Shown: positions 6,634 through 13,043 of the stretch, piece by piece
How the letters are laid out: the number at the start of each line of letters is the position of its first letter
Numbering within the stretch: the first letter of the stretch is position 1
From: Burkholderiales bacterium
GTDB taxonomy: Bacteria; Pseudomonadota; Gammaproteobacteria; Burkholderiales; Usitatibacteraceae
Reading direction: 5' to 3'
Assembly: GCA_014378085.1 (NCBI GenBank)
Contig: JACMOJ010000358.1
Coordinates: 1 to 13,567, forward strand
DNA length: 13,567 nt
Program-made: the position numbers and the translations under genes
The notes under the pieces: generated by a model
Databases searched by the model: none
The model's input: the letters and a program-made list of their open reading frames with translations, nothing else
What the model was told of the DNA's origin: nothing

Positions 6634-7569
6634 TTACTTCTTCGCCGGCGCTGCTGCGCCCGGCTTCACTTCTTGGATGGTCACGCTGACGCCAACCTCT
6701 GTCTCGCCGACGGCGCGAGCCGCCGAACGCTCGATCAGGTCGCCGACACTCTTCGCCAACACATCCATCGGAATGCTCCGACCAACATCAATGGCCGTCG
6801 AGGTTGGGTCGTTGAGCTTCTGAAAATCGTGACGGGCATTTTTTTCCAAAACACGCATAGTTTTGGCATCAATCACATACACCTGAATGTAGGAGTACGG
6901 CGCTACGTAGACCTTTGACTTGTTCTTTTTGCCGTCGCCCGGGTTGGTGGTGTCCGATTCACCTTGACCACTGACGTCGATTTCGGGATTACCGTCTTGG
7001 CCCTCCAGCGAGCCACCGCTCAGCGGTTGCACGTAAATGCCGAGGCCGTGTAGCTTCGGGCCCATACCTTGACGTTCCGATTGTAAGTACTTGGGCGTTG
7101 CGACGATGATCTTGTCCCACTTTGCGCGGTCCGGCAGCTTCTCCAGTTCGGAAACAATCTTGCCGATAGCGACTGACTCGCGGTCTTGCGGCAACACATT
7201 GTCCAATTCGGTCGGATTCAAGCTAATGAAGACGCGCTCGCTATCAGGATAGGCGTTGCCAATTGCGGTATCGAGGCCTCGGAGGACCGAAAGATTAAGA
7301 CCGTTGTTCTGCGCTTTCAGCGTGCGGCGAACGTTGTTGTCGATGACGTTCGAACCGGTGCTCTCCTTTTGCCGCACGTAGGTGAATTGGTCACCAACCG
7401 CAGAGACCAACGCAAACACCTGCTTTCTTTCCATCGCTGCACCCGCCGCTTTGGGTGCGGGTACGGTCGCGCTGGTATCGGGCACAGGTGCCGCCGTGGT
7501 TGCTGTTGTCATTACCAGCGCTGCGGCGATTGTCATTGCAATTTGCAGGCGTTTTGTCACGTTTTTCAT
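6634..7569 (-). CDS. Exported protein of unknown function (311 aa, signal peptide)
   Basis: I do not recognise this gene. The N-terminus has basic residues (KNVTKR), a hydrophobic stretch (about residues 9-20) and a small-residue cleavage region near TTATTAAP (about 26-27), so it is probably exported to the periplasm by Sec. After an Ala/Pro-rich stretch comes a folded-looking region beginning FALVSAVGDQFTYVRQ (about 52-67), with conserved-looking blocks LRGLDTAIGNAYPDSERVF and VAPYSYIQVYVIDAKTMRVL. A Gly/Asp/Asn-rich stretch around 195-215 looks like a flexible loop. No transmembrane segment follows the signal and no lipobox is seen. AAGGA lies seven bases before the ATG, so the start is well supported. 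It lies between argF and argG on the same strand, with 220-250-base gaps on both sides, so it is probably its own unit and not an arginine gene. Confidence 0.85.
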   Translation of the reverse strand: MKNVTKRLQIAMTIAAALVMTTATTAAPVPDTSATVPAPKAAGAAMERKQVFALVSAVGDQFTYVRQKESTGSNVIDNNVRRTLKAQNNGLNLSVLRGLDTAIGNAYPDSERVFISLNPTELDNVLPQDRESVAIGKIVSELEKLPDRAKWDKIIVATPKYLQSERQGMGPKLHGLGIYVQPLSGGSLEGQDGNPEIDVSGQGESDTTNPGDGKKNKSKVYVAPYSYIQVYVIDAKTMRVLEKNARHDFQKLNDPTSTAIDVGRSIPMDVLAKSVGDLIERSAARAVGETEVGVSVTIQEVKPGAAAPAKK

Positions 7570-7649
7570 AATTCATTCCTTAATTAAACTCTAGCATTTA
7601 CGGGCATCTTCAGCACTTTTAGCGCTGAACACCCCGCCAATAATCGTGT
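7570..7649. other. Leader region of the exported-protein gene
   Basis: An imperfect hairpin is present: TTCAGC (7609-7614) pairs with GCTGAA (7624-7629), with an inner CT/AG and a three-base loop. There is no T-run on either side, so it is not a standard terminator. AAGGA before the ATG at 7569 is the ribosome-binding site. Nothing else is recognised. Confidence 0.4.
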
Positions 7650-7799
7650 TTAGCGGTTTGCTTTTCCCAACAACAAGAATTCCATCAACGCTTTTTGCAC
7701 ATTAGGGATTCTGGTGTCGGCCGCGGCCTTGCCGCTTAACCCGCCTATCGACGCGTTACCCTCCCCCGAATTCCAACCCATGTGCAACATGTCATGCAT
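7650..7799 (-). pseudogene. Small ORF (49 codons) ending in a diverged copy of the ArgF C-terminus; probable remnant
   Basis: A 49-codon frame starts at an ATG (7799) inside the last codons of argF and ends at TAA (7650-7652). Its last part, DTRIPNVQKALMEFLLLGKANR split at VQKALMEFLLLG, matches the ArgF end (ENRLHVQKALMEYLLLGRINA). At DNA level 7665-7702 aligns without gaps to 7807-7844 at an offset of 142 bases with four differences, including 24 identical bases. Upstream of the matching part (MHDMLHMGWNSGEGNASIGG) there is no resemblance to ArgF. The simplest view is that this is the leftover 3' end of a second ornithine carbamoyltransferase copy or of a partial duplication. The different last residues argue against a very recent copy. 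A functional small peptide is possible but not supported. Confidence 0.55.
7679..7702. repeat. 24-bp direct repeat, copy in the argF-downstream region
   Basis: These 24 bases are identical to 7821-7844 inside argF. With four mismatches the match extends to 38 bases (7665-7702). The copy encodes VQKALMEF in the frame of the small ORF at 7650-7799. Confidence 0.9.
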
Positions 7800-8706
7800 T
7801 GATACGCCCCAACAATAAATATTCCATCAACGCTTTTTGCACATGAAGCCGATTCTCTGCTTCCTCCCACACCACCGACTGCGAACCTTCGAGCACATCT
7901 TCGGCGACCTCCTCGCCGCGGTGTGCCGGTAGGCAGTGCATGAACAACGCGTCTTTGGCTGCAATCTTCATCATGTCGGCGTCAACAATAAAATCCGCGA
8001 ATGCCGTTTTGCGCTTTTCGGTTTCCGCCTCATATCCCATGCTGGTCCACACGTCCGTTGTCACCAAGTGCGCACCCTTTGCGGCTGCCATCGGATCTGT
8101 GAACGCCTTCAGATGCGGGCGATCCACTGCCGCTACTCGTGAGTCTTCCATGGCGTAACCGGCAGGCGTTGCAACATTCAGCGTGAAGCCAAAAATGCGG
8201 GCTGCTTCAAGCCATGTGTAACTCATGTTGTTTGCGTCACCAATCCACGCCACCGTTTTACCGGCGATTGCGCCGCGATGCTCGATGAATGTGTAGACGT
8301 CTGCCAACACTTGGCATGGGTGAAACTCGTTGGTAAGTCCGTTAATCACCGGCACCCGGGAATGTTTCGCAAATCGTTCTACCTTATCTTGTTCGTATGT
8401 CCGGATCATGACCAAATCGACCATGCGCGAAATGACCCGCGCCGTATCCTCAATCGGCTCGGCACGGCCGAGTTGTGTGGACTGCGAATCAAGGTTGATC
8501 GCCTGCCCACCCAGCTGGTAGATACCGGCTTCAAAAGAAACTCTGGTGCGGGTCGAGCTCTTCTCAAACACCATCGCCAGCATTCTGTCGGTGAGTGGCT
8601 GGTAGGGAATGTACTGTTTGAAACGTTGCTTCAGCACCGTCGTCCGCTCGATGATGTGGTCAAACTCGTCCTTGCTGAAATCGGAAAATTTTAGAAAATG
8701 TTTCAT
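7792..8706 (-). CDS. argF: Ornithine carbamoyltransferase ArgF
   Basis: ArgF makes citrulline from ornithine and carbamoyl phosphate. From the ATG at 8706 the protein has 304 residues, the normal length, beginning MKHFLKFSDFSKDEFDHII. The carbamoyl-phosphate motif is in EKSSTRTRVSFE, followed by LGRAEPIEDTARVISRMVD, NGLTNEFHPCQVLAD, VAWIGDANNM, the SMG loop (VWTSMGYEAE) and the ornithine-site MHCLPAHRGEEV. The frame is open further upstream to 8838, but that part lies inside argD and has no family similarity, so the start at 8706 is preferred; it lies one base after the argD stop. argD and argF form an operon with probable translational coupling. The 3' end of the gene is partly repeated downstream. 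Confidence 0.97.
   Translation of the reverse strand: MKHFLKFSDFSKDEFDHIIERTTVLKQRFKQYIPYQPLTDRMLAMVFEKSSTRTRVSFEAGIYQLGGQAINLDSQSTQLGRAEPIEDTARVISRMVDLVMIRTYEQDKVERFAKHSRVPVINGLTNEFHPCQVLADVYTFIEHRGAIAGKTVAWIGDANNMSYTWLEAARIFGFTLNVATPAGYAMEDSRVAAVDRPHLKAFTDPMAAAKGAHLVTTDVWTSMGYEAETEKRKTAFADFIVDADMMKIAAKDALFMHCLPAHRGEEVAEDVLEGSQSVVWEEAENRLHVQKALMEYLLLGRINA
7821..7844. repeat. 24-bp direct repeat, copy inside the argF 3' end
   Basis: These bases are identical to 7679-7702 at an offset of 142 bases, in the same orientation. They encode the HVQKALMEY part of ArgF near its C-terminus. Confidence 0.9.
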
Positions 8707-8707
8707 C

Positions 8708-9916
8708 TCACGCCGCCGCTTGAACATGTGCCCGGGAAGATTTGGCGAGGAAGCGTTTGATGACCGTTGATAGCCGTTGAACCATCTCGCGCGCTTCCGA
8801 TTCATTGATGATGAGCGGCGGAAGAATACGGACAACACTATCTTGCGTCACGTTAGTTAATAGCCCGTGCTCCAGCGCCATCTCGACTATTTCGCCGCAG
8901 GACTGGTTTAGTTCCACGCCCAGCATTAAGCCCTGTCCACGCACGTCCTTGACACCCGCCACCCCTGACAGCGCCGCTTTGAGCCCTTGTTCAATCACGC
9001 TCCCCATCGCTGTCGCGTTGGCAAGCAAGCCGTCTTCTTCCATGATCTGAAGCGTGCGAAGCGCGGCGACCGACACCAGTGGCCCGCCACCAAACGTCGT
9101 GCCATGGTTGCCGGGTTTGAACACGTTTGCGGCGGCACCATGGGCCAAACAAGCGCCAATGGGCACGCCAGAGCCGAGGCCCTTCGCCAGCGGCATCACG
9201 TCTGGGACAATGCCCGCCCATTGGTGGGCAAACCACTTGCCGGTGCGGCCGATGCCCGACTGCACTTCATCGATCATCAAGAGCCAGTTTTTTTCTATGC
9301 AAAACGCGCGAAGTTCTTTCAAATATTCGGCCCGTGCTGAGACGATGCCGCCCTCGCCTTGCAGCACTTCGCTTAGGACTGCGACCACGTCGTGGTTGTG
9401 CGCCGCAATTGTCTTGATTGCAGCGATGTCATTGTACGGAACCCGAATAAACCCGGTGACCAACGGCTCAAAGCCCGCCTGTGCTTTGCGTGAACCAGTC
9501 GCCGCCAGCGTGGCGAGTGTGCGGCCGTGCCACGCACGTTCCATGACGATAATCTGCGGGTTGGTGATGCCGCGTTGATGACCATAAAGGCGCGCGATCT
9601 TGATCGCACATTCGTTGGCTTCAGCACCGGAGTTCGCAAAGAAAACATTGTCCATGCCCGCCAAACCACACAGCTTGTCCGCCAGCGCAGCCTGTTCGGG
9701 AATGTTGACCAAGTTAGAGGTATGGATCAATCGCCCCGCTTGTTCGGCAATCGCCTTGGTCAACTTTGGGTGCGCATGCCCCAAGCCGGACACCGCAATG
9801 CCCGCCAGAGCGTCCAAGATTTTGCGCCCGTCGGTGGTGTAGAGCCAAGCGCCTTCACCGTGCGTAAACGCAACGTTGAGCGGCTTGTAGGTATTCATTT
9901 GGTGAATTGAGAGCAT
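8708..9916 (-). CDS. argD: Acetylornithine aminotransferase ArgD
   Basis: This class III PLP aminotransferase converts N-acetylglutamate semialdehyde and glutamate to N-acetylornithine and 2-oxoglutarate; homologues may also act in lysine synthesis. From the ATG at 9916 it has 402 residues. Motifs are GEGAWLYTTDGRKILDALAG, the PLP-phosphate region NSGAEANECAIK (from 95), WHGRTLATLAATG, MIDEVQSGIGRTG with Asp216, and LAKGLGSGVPIGA with the PLP-binding Lys245. The frame extends ten codons further up to 9946, but the ATG at 9916 has GAAGGAAA at good spacing whereas the upper ATGs have none, so 9916 is chosen. An ATG six codons further in is also possible. It is the first gene of the argD-argF operon, with a candidate promoter at 10051-10079. 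Confidence 0.96.
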   Translation of the reverse strand: MLSIHQMNTYKPLNVAFTHGEGAWLYTTDGRKILDALAGIAVSGLGHAHPKLTKAIAEQAGRLIHTSNLVNIPEQAALADKLCGLAGMDNVFFANSGAEANECAIKIARLYGHQRGITNPQIIVMERAWHGRTLATLAATGSRKAQAGFEPLVTGFIRVPYNDIAAIKTIAAHNHDVVAVLSEVLQGEGGIVSARAEYLKELRAFCIEKNWLLMIDEVQSGIGRTGKWFAHQWAGIVPDVMPLAKGLGSGVPIGACLAHGAAANVFKPGNHGTTFGGGPLVSVAALRTLQIMEEDGLLANATAMGSVIEQGLKAALSGVAGVKDVRGQGLMLGVELNQSCGEIVEMALEHGLLTNVTQDSVVRILPPLIINESEAREMVQRLSTVIKRFLAKSSRAHVQAAA

Positions 9917-10050
9917 GTCCGTTTCCTTCAGTCCTTGCGTCATCACTCAGCGCCACGAGCTCGCTAGTGTGCGCGCACAAATGGGCTTTGAAAAAAACAA
10001 CGGCGACACCCGCCTTTGCGAGGCCGCCGCCGGTTGAAAATCGAGCGGTG

Positions 10051-10079
10051 ATACTAGGGCAAAGTGCACTTTGGCGCAA
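10051..10079 (-). promoter_or_regulatory. Candidate sigma-70-like promoter of the argD-argF operon
   Basis: On the minus strand TTGCGC (10074-10079) and TAGTAT (10051-10056) are separated by exactly 17 bases, each with four of six consensus matches. The spacer is almost filled by a perfect 14-bp palindrome. The expected start of transcription is about 130 bases before the argD ATG. Confidence 0.45.
10060..10073. promoter_or_regulatory. Perfect 14-bp palindrome in the argD promoter spacer, candidate operator
   Basis: CAAAGTGCACTTTG is its own reverse complement and lies between the putative -35 and -10 of argD-argF. The position fits a repressor site. The argG candidate promoter has TTTGTGCACTTG at the matching place. 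It does not resemble the AT-rich ARG box of E. coli ArgR. The binding protein is unknown. Confidence 0.5.
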
Positions 10080-10171
10080 CCGCTCTCGCCCTGCACCGAC
10101 GAAGCGACGAAATGCGCAGGGCACGGGATGAAGGCCATAACTTAGCCCAGGAGTCGCCCGAAAATGTCCGA

Positions 10172-11677
10172 CTAATCCGACCGCGCCAAACTCTGAACGA
10201 CTGCATCCGCCGCGGCCTTCACATGTTTGCGCAACTCCGGAACCGCCGTTGCCTCCCAGTGACGAGCTTTGAGCAGCGGCCCGACATAGTAGATCTCATC
10301 GGCCGGCCGCCCTTCGGCGTCAATCACGCGGTAGTCGTCGGCCACCTCCAAACCAAGCGAGAGCACGTCGGGACGAATCATCCCCTGCTGGTGCATGTTG
10401 GCGAGCAGCGGCTCGGCCTGAATATTAGACGAAGGCCCAGTGCAGTTAACGACACTTCCGGCAACAATGTCGACGTTCTGCAACTCGCCTCGCAGCCGAA
10501 TGGTCACCGTTATTGTTTTTCCCGTTTCATTCACATGCACAAAATTTGCCGCTCGGATTTGCAATTCACCAGAAGCAATTAAGCCCTGCAAAAAAGCGGC
10601 GGCGCTGGGTGCGGCACGATGCCGATGGCTCTCCCAATAGGGCCGGAGATGCCGCAAAAAACGACGGCGCTCAAACGCTGGCAATTTTGCCCAAAGCGCC
10701 GGTGTGATTGGTCGTAAGCTCGCCACAACATCGCGCCAATCACCGCCCTCCGCTTCAATTTGATCGACCCGCCGACGTACACTGCGCAAGTAATGGCGCG
10801 CGGTGGCCGTGTCAAAAATATCAGACGGCGGGCCTTGAAACGTCGGCGAATCCAGGTGAAAGCGGTGAGGTTGGGGCAGCAAGCCGCGACGTGAGATCGC
10901 GATCAATGACAGGGTTTTACCAGTTGCAACTGCGTGTCGTTTAAGCGTTGCTGCGACGTCCAGCATGGTAAGGCCGGTGCCAATGAGCACAACCGGCCGC
11001 GACAAGTCGAGACGCGACAATGCACCGACCTGCCACGGGTCACGAAGGTAATTCGCTGACTGATAAAAGCGTGCATCGAGCAGGCGAACATCAGCGGGGA
11101 GAAAATTGCCAAGCGCGAGCACGACACTATCCGCGACAAGATGCATTTCTTGATGCTCATCGACCACGGCTAGTTGTACGCGGCCATCAGCAAGTCGGTG
11201 GAGATCAGTGACGGTGGCGTGTTTGGTGATCAGCCTAGGTCCATCTTGCCTTTGTGATGCCCGCAATGCAGCAGCGTCCAAGGTGCTACGCAAATAGTCG
11301 CCATACCATTTGCGTGCGACAAAGCTCCCACCGTCGACAGCAAGGTTAAGTCGCTGGAGATAGGCCTCGAAGTCGTCCGGCAATTCTTCAAATGCGCTCA
11401 TTCGACCCGCTGGCACGTTTAACAAATGGTCGGCCGAATTTGTGCCGTACGCTAAGCCGCGGGCGAGCGATTTTGAACGCTCCTGTGCCGCACGGTCCGC
11501 ACGACTTGTCTTTACTTCGGAATCGGCATTGGCACTGGCATCAGTACTGGCCGGTTGGGGACGATTAATCAGCACCACGTCAATGCGGCCCGCCGCCGAG
11601 TTAAGCAGTCTCACCGCCATCATGGTTCCGCAGAACCCCGCGCCAATGATTACGATTGTGCGTCGCTCGGTTTTCAT
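10172..11677 (-). CDS. FAD/NAD(P)-binding protein, COG4529 (YdhS-like) family
   Basis: The 501-residue protein starts with a dinucleotide-binding motif, VIIGAGFCGTMMA (9-21). It then has ARGLAYGTNSADHLLNVPAGR (split at ADHLLNVPAGRMSAF, 82-96), FVARKWYGDYLRSTL (119-133), VVLALGNF (185-192) and a second Rossmann motif, VVLIGTGLTMLDVAATL (229-245), followed by ISRRGLLPQPH. These are the marks of the uncharacterised COG4529 FAD/NAD(P)-binding family, related to flavin monooxygenases. The substrate is not known. Residues 41-71 are a low-complexity Ser/Ala/Asp-rich insert that breaks the region after the first beta-alpha-beta unit. A GAGG lies 11 bases before the ATG at 11677, inside GAGGAATCCTC, a near-palindrome. 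It is apparently monocistronic, between argD and a 390-bp gap. No membrane segment is seen. Confidence 0.88.
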   Translation of the reverse strand: MKTERRTIVIIGAGFCGTMMAVRLLNSAAGRIDVVLINRPQPASTDASANADSEVKTSRADRAAQERSKSLARGLAYGTNSADHLLNVPAGRMSAFEELPDDFEAYLQRLNLAVDGGSFVARKWYGDYLRSTLDAAALRASQRQDGPRLITKHATVTDLHRLADGRVQLAVVDEHQEMHLVADSVVLALGNFLPADVRLLDARFYQSANYLRDPWQVGALSRLDLSRPVVLIGTGLTMLDVAATLKRHAVATGKTLSLIAISRRGLLPQPHRFHLDSPTFQGPPSDIFDTATARHYLRSVRRRVDQIEAEGGDWRDVVASLRPITPALWAKLPAFERRRFLRHLRPYWESHRHRAAPSAAAFLQGLIASGELQIRAANFVHVNETGKTITVTIRLRGELQNVDIVAGSVVNCTGPSSNIQAEPLLANMHQQGMIRPDVLSLGLEVADDYRVIDAEGRPADEIYYVGPLLKARHWEATAVPELRKHVKAAADAVVQSLARSD

Positions 11678-11846
11678 CGCCGAGGATTCCTCAACGCTAT
11701 TACGACATACGCCGTTAGTCCGGCGAAACGGTTGCCGTTTTTGCTGCGCGATATAATTTTGGACGTAAATCGCAATTTTTCACACGCTCGTCAACATGCT
11801 GCATCAAAGTCACACACGCGGTGGTGGTATCTCGACAAAATTGCTA

Positions 11847-11860
11847 GCCTTTGCAAAGGC
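11847..11860. promoter_or_regulatory. Perfect 14-bp palindrome GCCTTTGCAAAGGC
   Basis: The sequence is self-complementary over 14 bases and lies 63 bases upstream of the 11-bp array. It could be a dimeric repressor site for the divergent genes or a chance palindrome. There is no T-run, so it is not a terminator. Confidence 0.35.
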
Positions 11861-11909
11861 GCTTCCGTGTACGGCTGTTTTGTCTCAGACAACTTTCTCT
11901 CCGTGTATG

Positions 11910-12030
11910 ACGAAAACCCGACGAAAACCCGACGAAAACTCAACGAAAACTCAACGAAAACTCACCGCAGATTCGCCGCAAAATTGCCGCAAAATCGCCG
12001 CAAACTTACCGCAGATTCACCGCCCACTGT
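11910..12030 (+). repeat. Array of eleven 11-bp units in two sequence classes
   Basis: Eleven gap-free 11-bp units start at 11910, 11921, 11932, 11943, 11954, 11965, 11976, 11987, 11998, 12009 and 12020. The first five read ACGAAAACYC followed by G or A; the last six start with CCGC (for example CCGCAGATTCG, CCGCAAAATCG, CCGCAAACTTA). AAAA tracts recur every 11 bases in units 1-5 and again in units 7 and 8, which predicts some DNA curvature. Shifted by a few bases, the unit reads AACTYRCCGMA, close to the minus-strand units of the array at 2621-2675. The array ends 37 bases before the DUF3579 start. Confidence 0.88.
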
Positions 12031-12067
12031 ATCTTTCCACACATCATTCGTCCAACGCAGCGACTAG

Positions 12068-12403
12068 ATGATTAGCGCCCGCATTATCATTCAAGGTGTC
12101 ACCACACACGGTCGGGCATTTCGCCCCAGCGACTGGGCGGAGCGTCTATGCGGCATTATGTCCACGTTTGCAGGTGACCAACAAATGCGCTATTCGCCGT
12201 TTGTTCGCCCGATGCTGCTGGACGGCGTGCGGTGCGTTCTGGTCGAGCCAGCGCTGGCGGACGTCGAACCTCGCGCGTATCGATTTTTGCTCGACTTTGC
12301 GAAAGACAACGAGTTGGCGGTCATTGATCCCAATGCCCCACTGGAAGGGAATGTGTGCCCAATTCCCAATAGCGCGATGACGAAATTTATTGAGCAAAAA
12401 TAA
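12068..12403 (+). CDS. DUF3579 family protein
   Basis: This 111-residue protein begins MISARIIIQGVTTHGRAFRP and contains RPSDWAERLCGIMSTF, YSPFVRPMLLDGVRCV and RAYRFLLDFAKDNELAVID, the hallmark blocks of DUF3579, a family known mainly from Betaproteobacteria and relatives. Its function is unknown. There is no signal peptide or membrane segment, so it is probably cytoplasmic. From general knowledge its gene is often found near arginine genes and rpsT in this group, which agrees with the context here. The ATG at 12068 is the only start that keeps the conserved N-terminus; no good Shine-Dalgarno precedes it. An 11-bp repeat array lies directly upstream, and a bidirectional terminator separates it from convergent rpsT. 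Confidence 0.88.
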   Translation: MISARIIIQGVTTHGRAFRPSDWAERLCGIMSTFAGDQQMRYSPFVRPMLLDGVRCVLVEPALADVEPRAYRFLLDFAKDNELAVIDPNAPLEGNVCPIPNSAMTKFIEQK

Positions 12404-12428
12404 ACGGCCTGCACAGCCGCTCAATGAA

Positions 12429-12466
12429 AAAACGCCATGAAGTACACTTCGCGGCGTTTTATTTTT
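12429..12466. terminator. Bidirectional intrinsic terminator between DUF3579 and rpsT
   Basis: AAAACGCC (12429-12436) pairs with GGCGTTTT (12453-12460), and an inner GAAGT/ACTTC stem (12439-12443 and 12446-12450) closes a two-base loop, with one two-base internal mismatch. The plus strand continues with an AT-rich ATTTTT run, and the minus strand ends in six Ts. It fits termination of both convergent genes. Confidence 0.9.
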
Positions 12467-12527
12467 CCGAACTTTTAACCATCATCCGCAACCTGCTAGG
12501 TAGTAACCCAGCGTCCAGCAGCTTTGC

Positions 12528-12806
12528 CTAGGCGGCTGCGGAGGTGCCCAGCGCCTTGATCGCTTTTGTCAGACGGCTCTTATGACGAGCGGCCTTGTTC
12601 TTGTGAATGATTTTTTTGTCAGCGATGGAGTCGATGGTGCTAACTTGCGCTTGGAAGACGGATTGGGCGGACGCTTGGTCCCCCTTTGCAACAGCAGCGA
12701 CGATTTTTTTGATCGCGGTGCGGAGCTCGGTACGCTGCGCCATGTTGTGTGCACGCTGCTTTACAGCTTGTTTTGCACGCTTGCCGGCGGATTTAATATT
12801 TGCCAT
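12528..12806 (-). CDS. rpsT: 30S ribosomal protein S20
   Basis: S20 is a primary 16S rRNA-binding protein of the small subunit. The 92-residue, Lys/Arg-rich sequence starts [20 protein letters not shown], then [15 protein letters not shown], and ends with [19 protein letters not shown], all typical of S20, whose usual length is about 87. The gene has a good promoter (12914-12941), a leader of about 100 bases with a palindromic segment, and a bidirectional terminator downstream. In E. coli S20 controls its own translation through the leader; a similar loop here is inferred only. It is divergent from hisH and convergent with DUF3579. Confidence 0.98.
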   Translation of the reverse strand: MANIKSAGKRAKQAVKQRAHNMAQRTELRTAIKKIVAAVAKGDQASAQSVFQAQVSTIDSIADKKIIHKNKAARHKSRLTKAIKALGTSAAA

Positions 12807-12907
12807 GGTTATTCCAGAATCAACTCAAAAATAAATCTGTTGAAGCGCAATCGACCACCGTAGGCAAATTGCCTCATTCAAGCAGAGTTCACGTAGATTG
12901 CGCGGAG
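12807..12907 (-). promoter_or_regulatory. rpsT 5' leader with short palindrome
   Basis: If transcription starts about seven bases after the -10, the leader is about 100 bases long. It contains AGGCAAATTGCCT (12862-12874), a 6-bp inverted repeat around one base. The CGCGGAGCCGCG palindrome (12901-12912) lies between the -10 and the first transcribed bases. A role in S20 autoregulation is possible but not shown. Confidence 0.4.
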
Positions 12908-12913
12908 CCGCGT

Positions 12914-12941
12914 ATTATAGCAATCCTCTCAAAAAAAGCAA
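12914..12941 (-). promoter_or_regulatory. rpsT promoter
   Basis: On the minus strand a consensus TATAAT (12914-12919) is preceded, 16 bases upstream, by TTGCTT (12936-12941). A run of seven Ts lies in the spacer next to the -35. This is the best promoter in the window. Confidence 0.75.
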
Positions 12942-13003
12942 ATCGCTGATTTACAAGGCTTCTTTGCGCGATTCCCGGATGCCGCGCCTCATTTTGGGAG
13001 CCG

Positions 13004-13021
13004 TCGCAGGGGGTCCTGCGA
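13004..13021 (+). other. Perfect 7-bp hairpin upstream of hisH
   Basis: TCGCAGG (13004-13010) and CCTGCGA (13015-13021) are perfect inverted copies around GGGT. The hairpin ends 22 bases before the hisH ATG. No T-run follows, so it is not a terminator; it may lie in the hisH leader. Confidence 0.5.
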
Positions 13022-13043
13022 ATCGCTAGCTTTCCAATATTTC

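Larger units (their letters stand above)
9917..10171. other. Intergenic region upstream of argD (255 bp)
   Basis: No gene is seen. It holds the candidate argD promoter with a 14-bp palindrome (separate entries) and, at 9965-9978, TAGTGTGCGCGCAC, a near copy of the element at 6398-6409 upstream of argG. No terminator was recognised after the COG4529-type gene that ends at 10172. Confidence 0.5.
11678..12067. other. Long non-coding gap with palindrome and 11-bp array
   Basis: This 390-bp gap lies between two divergent genes. Open frames cross it on the plus strand, but they arise from the stop-free repeat array and show no protein-like composition. It contains a small hairpin AAACGG-TTG-CCGTTT with five Ts at 11726-11742, a TATAAT at 11752-11757 without a convincing -35, a 14-bp palindrome at 11847-11860, and the array at 11910-12030. 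The last 37 bases before the DUF3579 ATG hold no obvious ribosome-binding site. Confidence 0.6.

Noticed and set aside
8707..8838. Upstream extension of ArgF by 44 residues
   Set aside because: The extension overlaps the argD end, has no similarity to the family, and the 304-residue form has the normal length and start.
9917..9946. ArgD start ten codons upstream (double ATG at 9946)
   Set aside because: No ribosome-binding site precedes it, whereas the ATG at 9916 has GAAGGAAA at proper spacing.
11726..11742. Plus-strand intrinsic terminator (AAACGG-TTG-CCGTTTTT)
   Set aside because: The stem is six base pairs, half of them A-T, and no plus-strand gene ends upstream of it.
11752..11757. TATAAT as a promoter for DUF3579
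   Set aside because: The nearest -35-like TTGCCG is only 14 bases upstream, and the site is more than 300 bases from the gene.
11910..12030. CRISPR array
   Set aside because: Units are 11 bp with no spacers, and no cas genes are present.
11555..12071. Two plus-strand open frames (170 and 91 codons) running across the gap and the 11-bp array up to the DUF3579 start
   Set aside because: They stay open because the repeat units contain no stop codons in these frames; composition is repetitive (Lys/Thr/Arg/Asn), no ribosome-binding site or family motif is seen, and the first begins inside the opposite gene.
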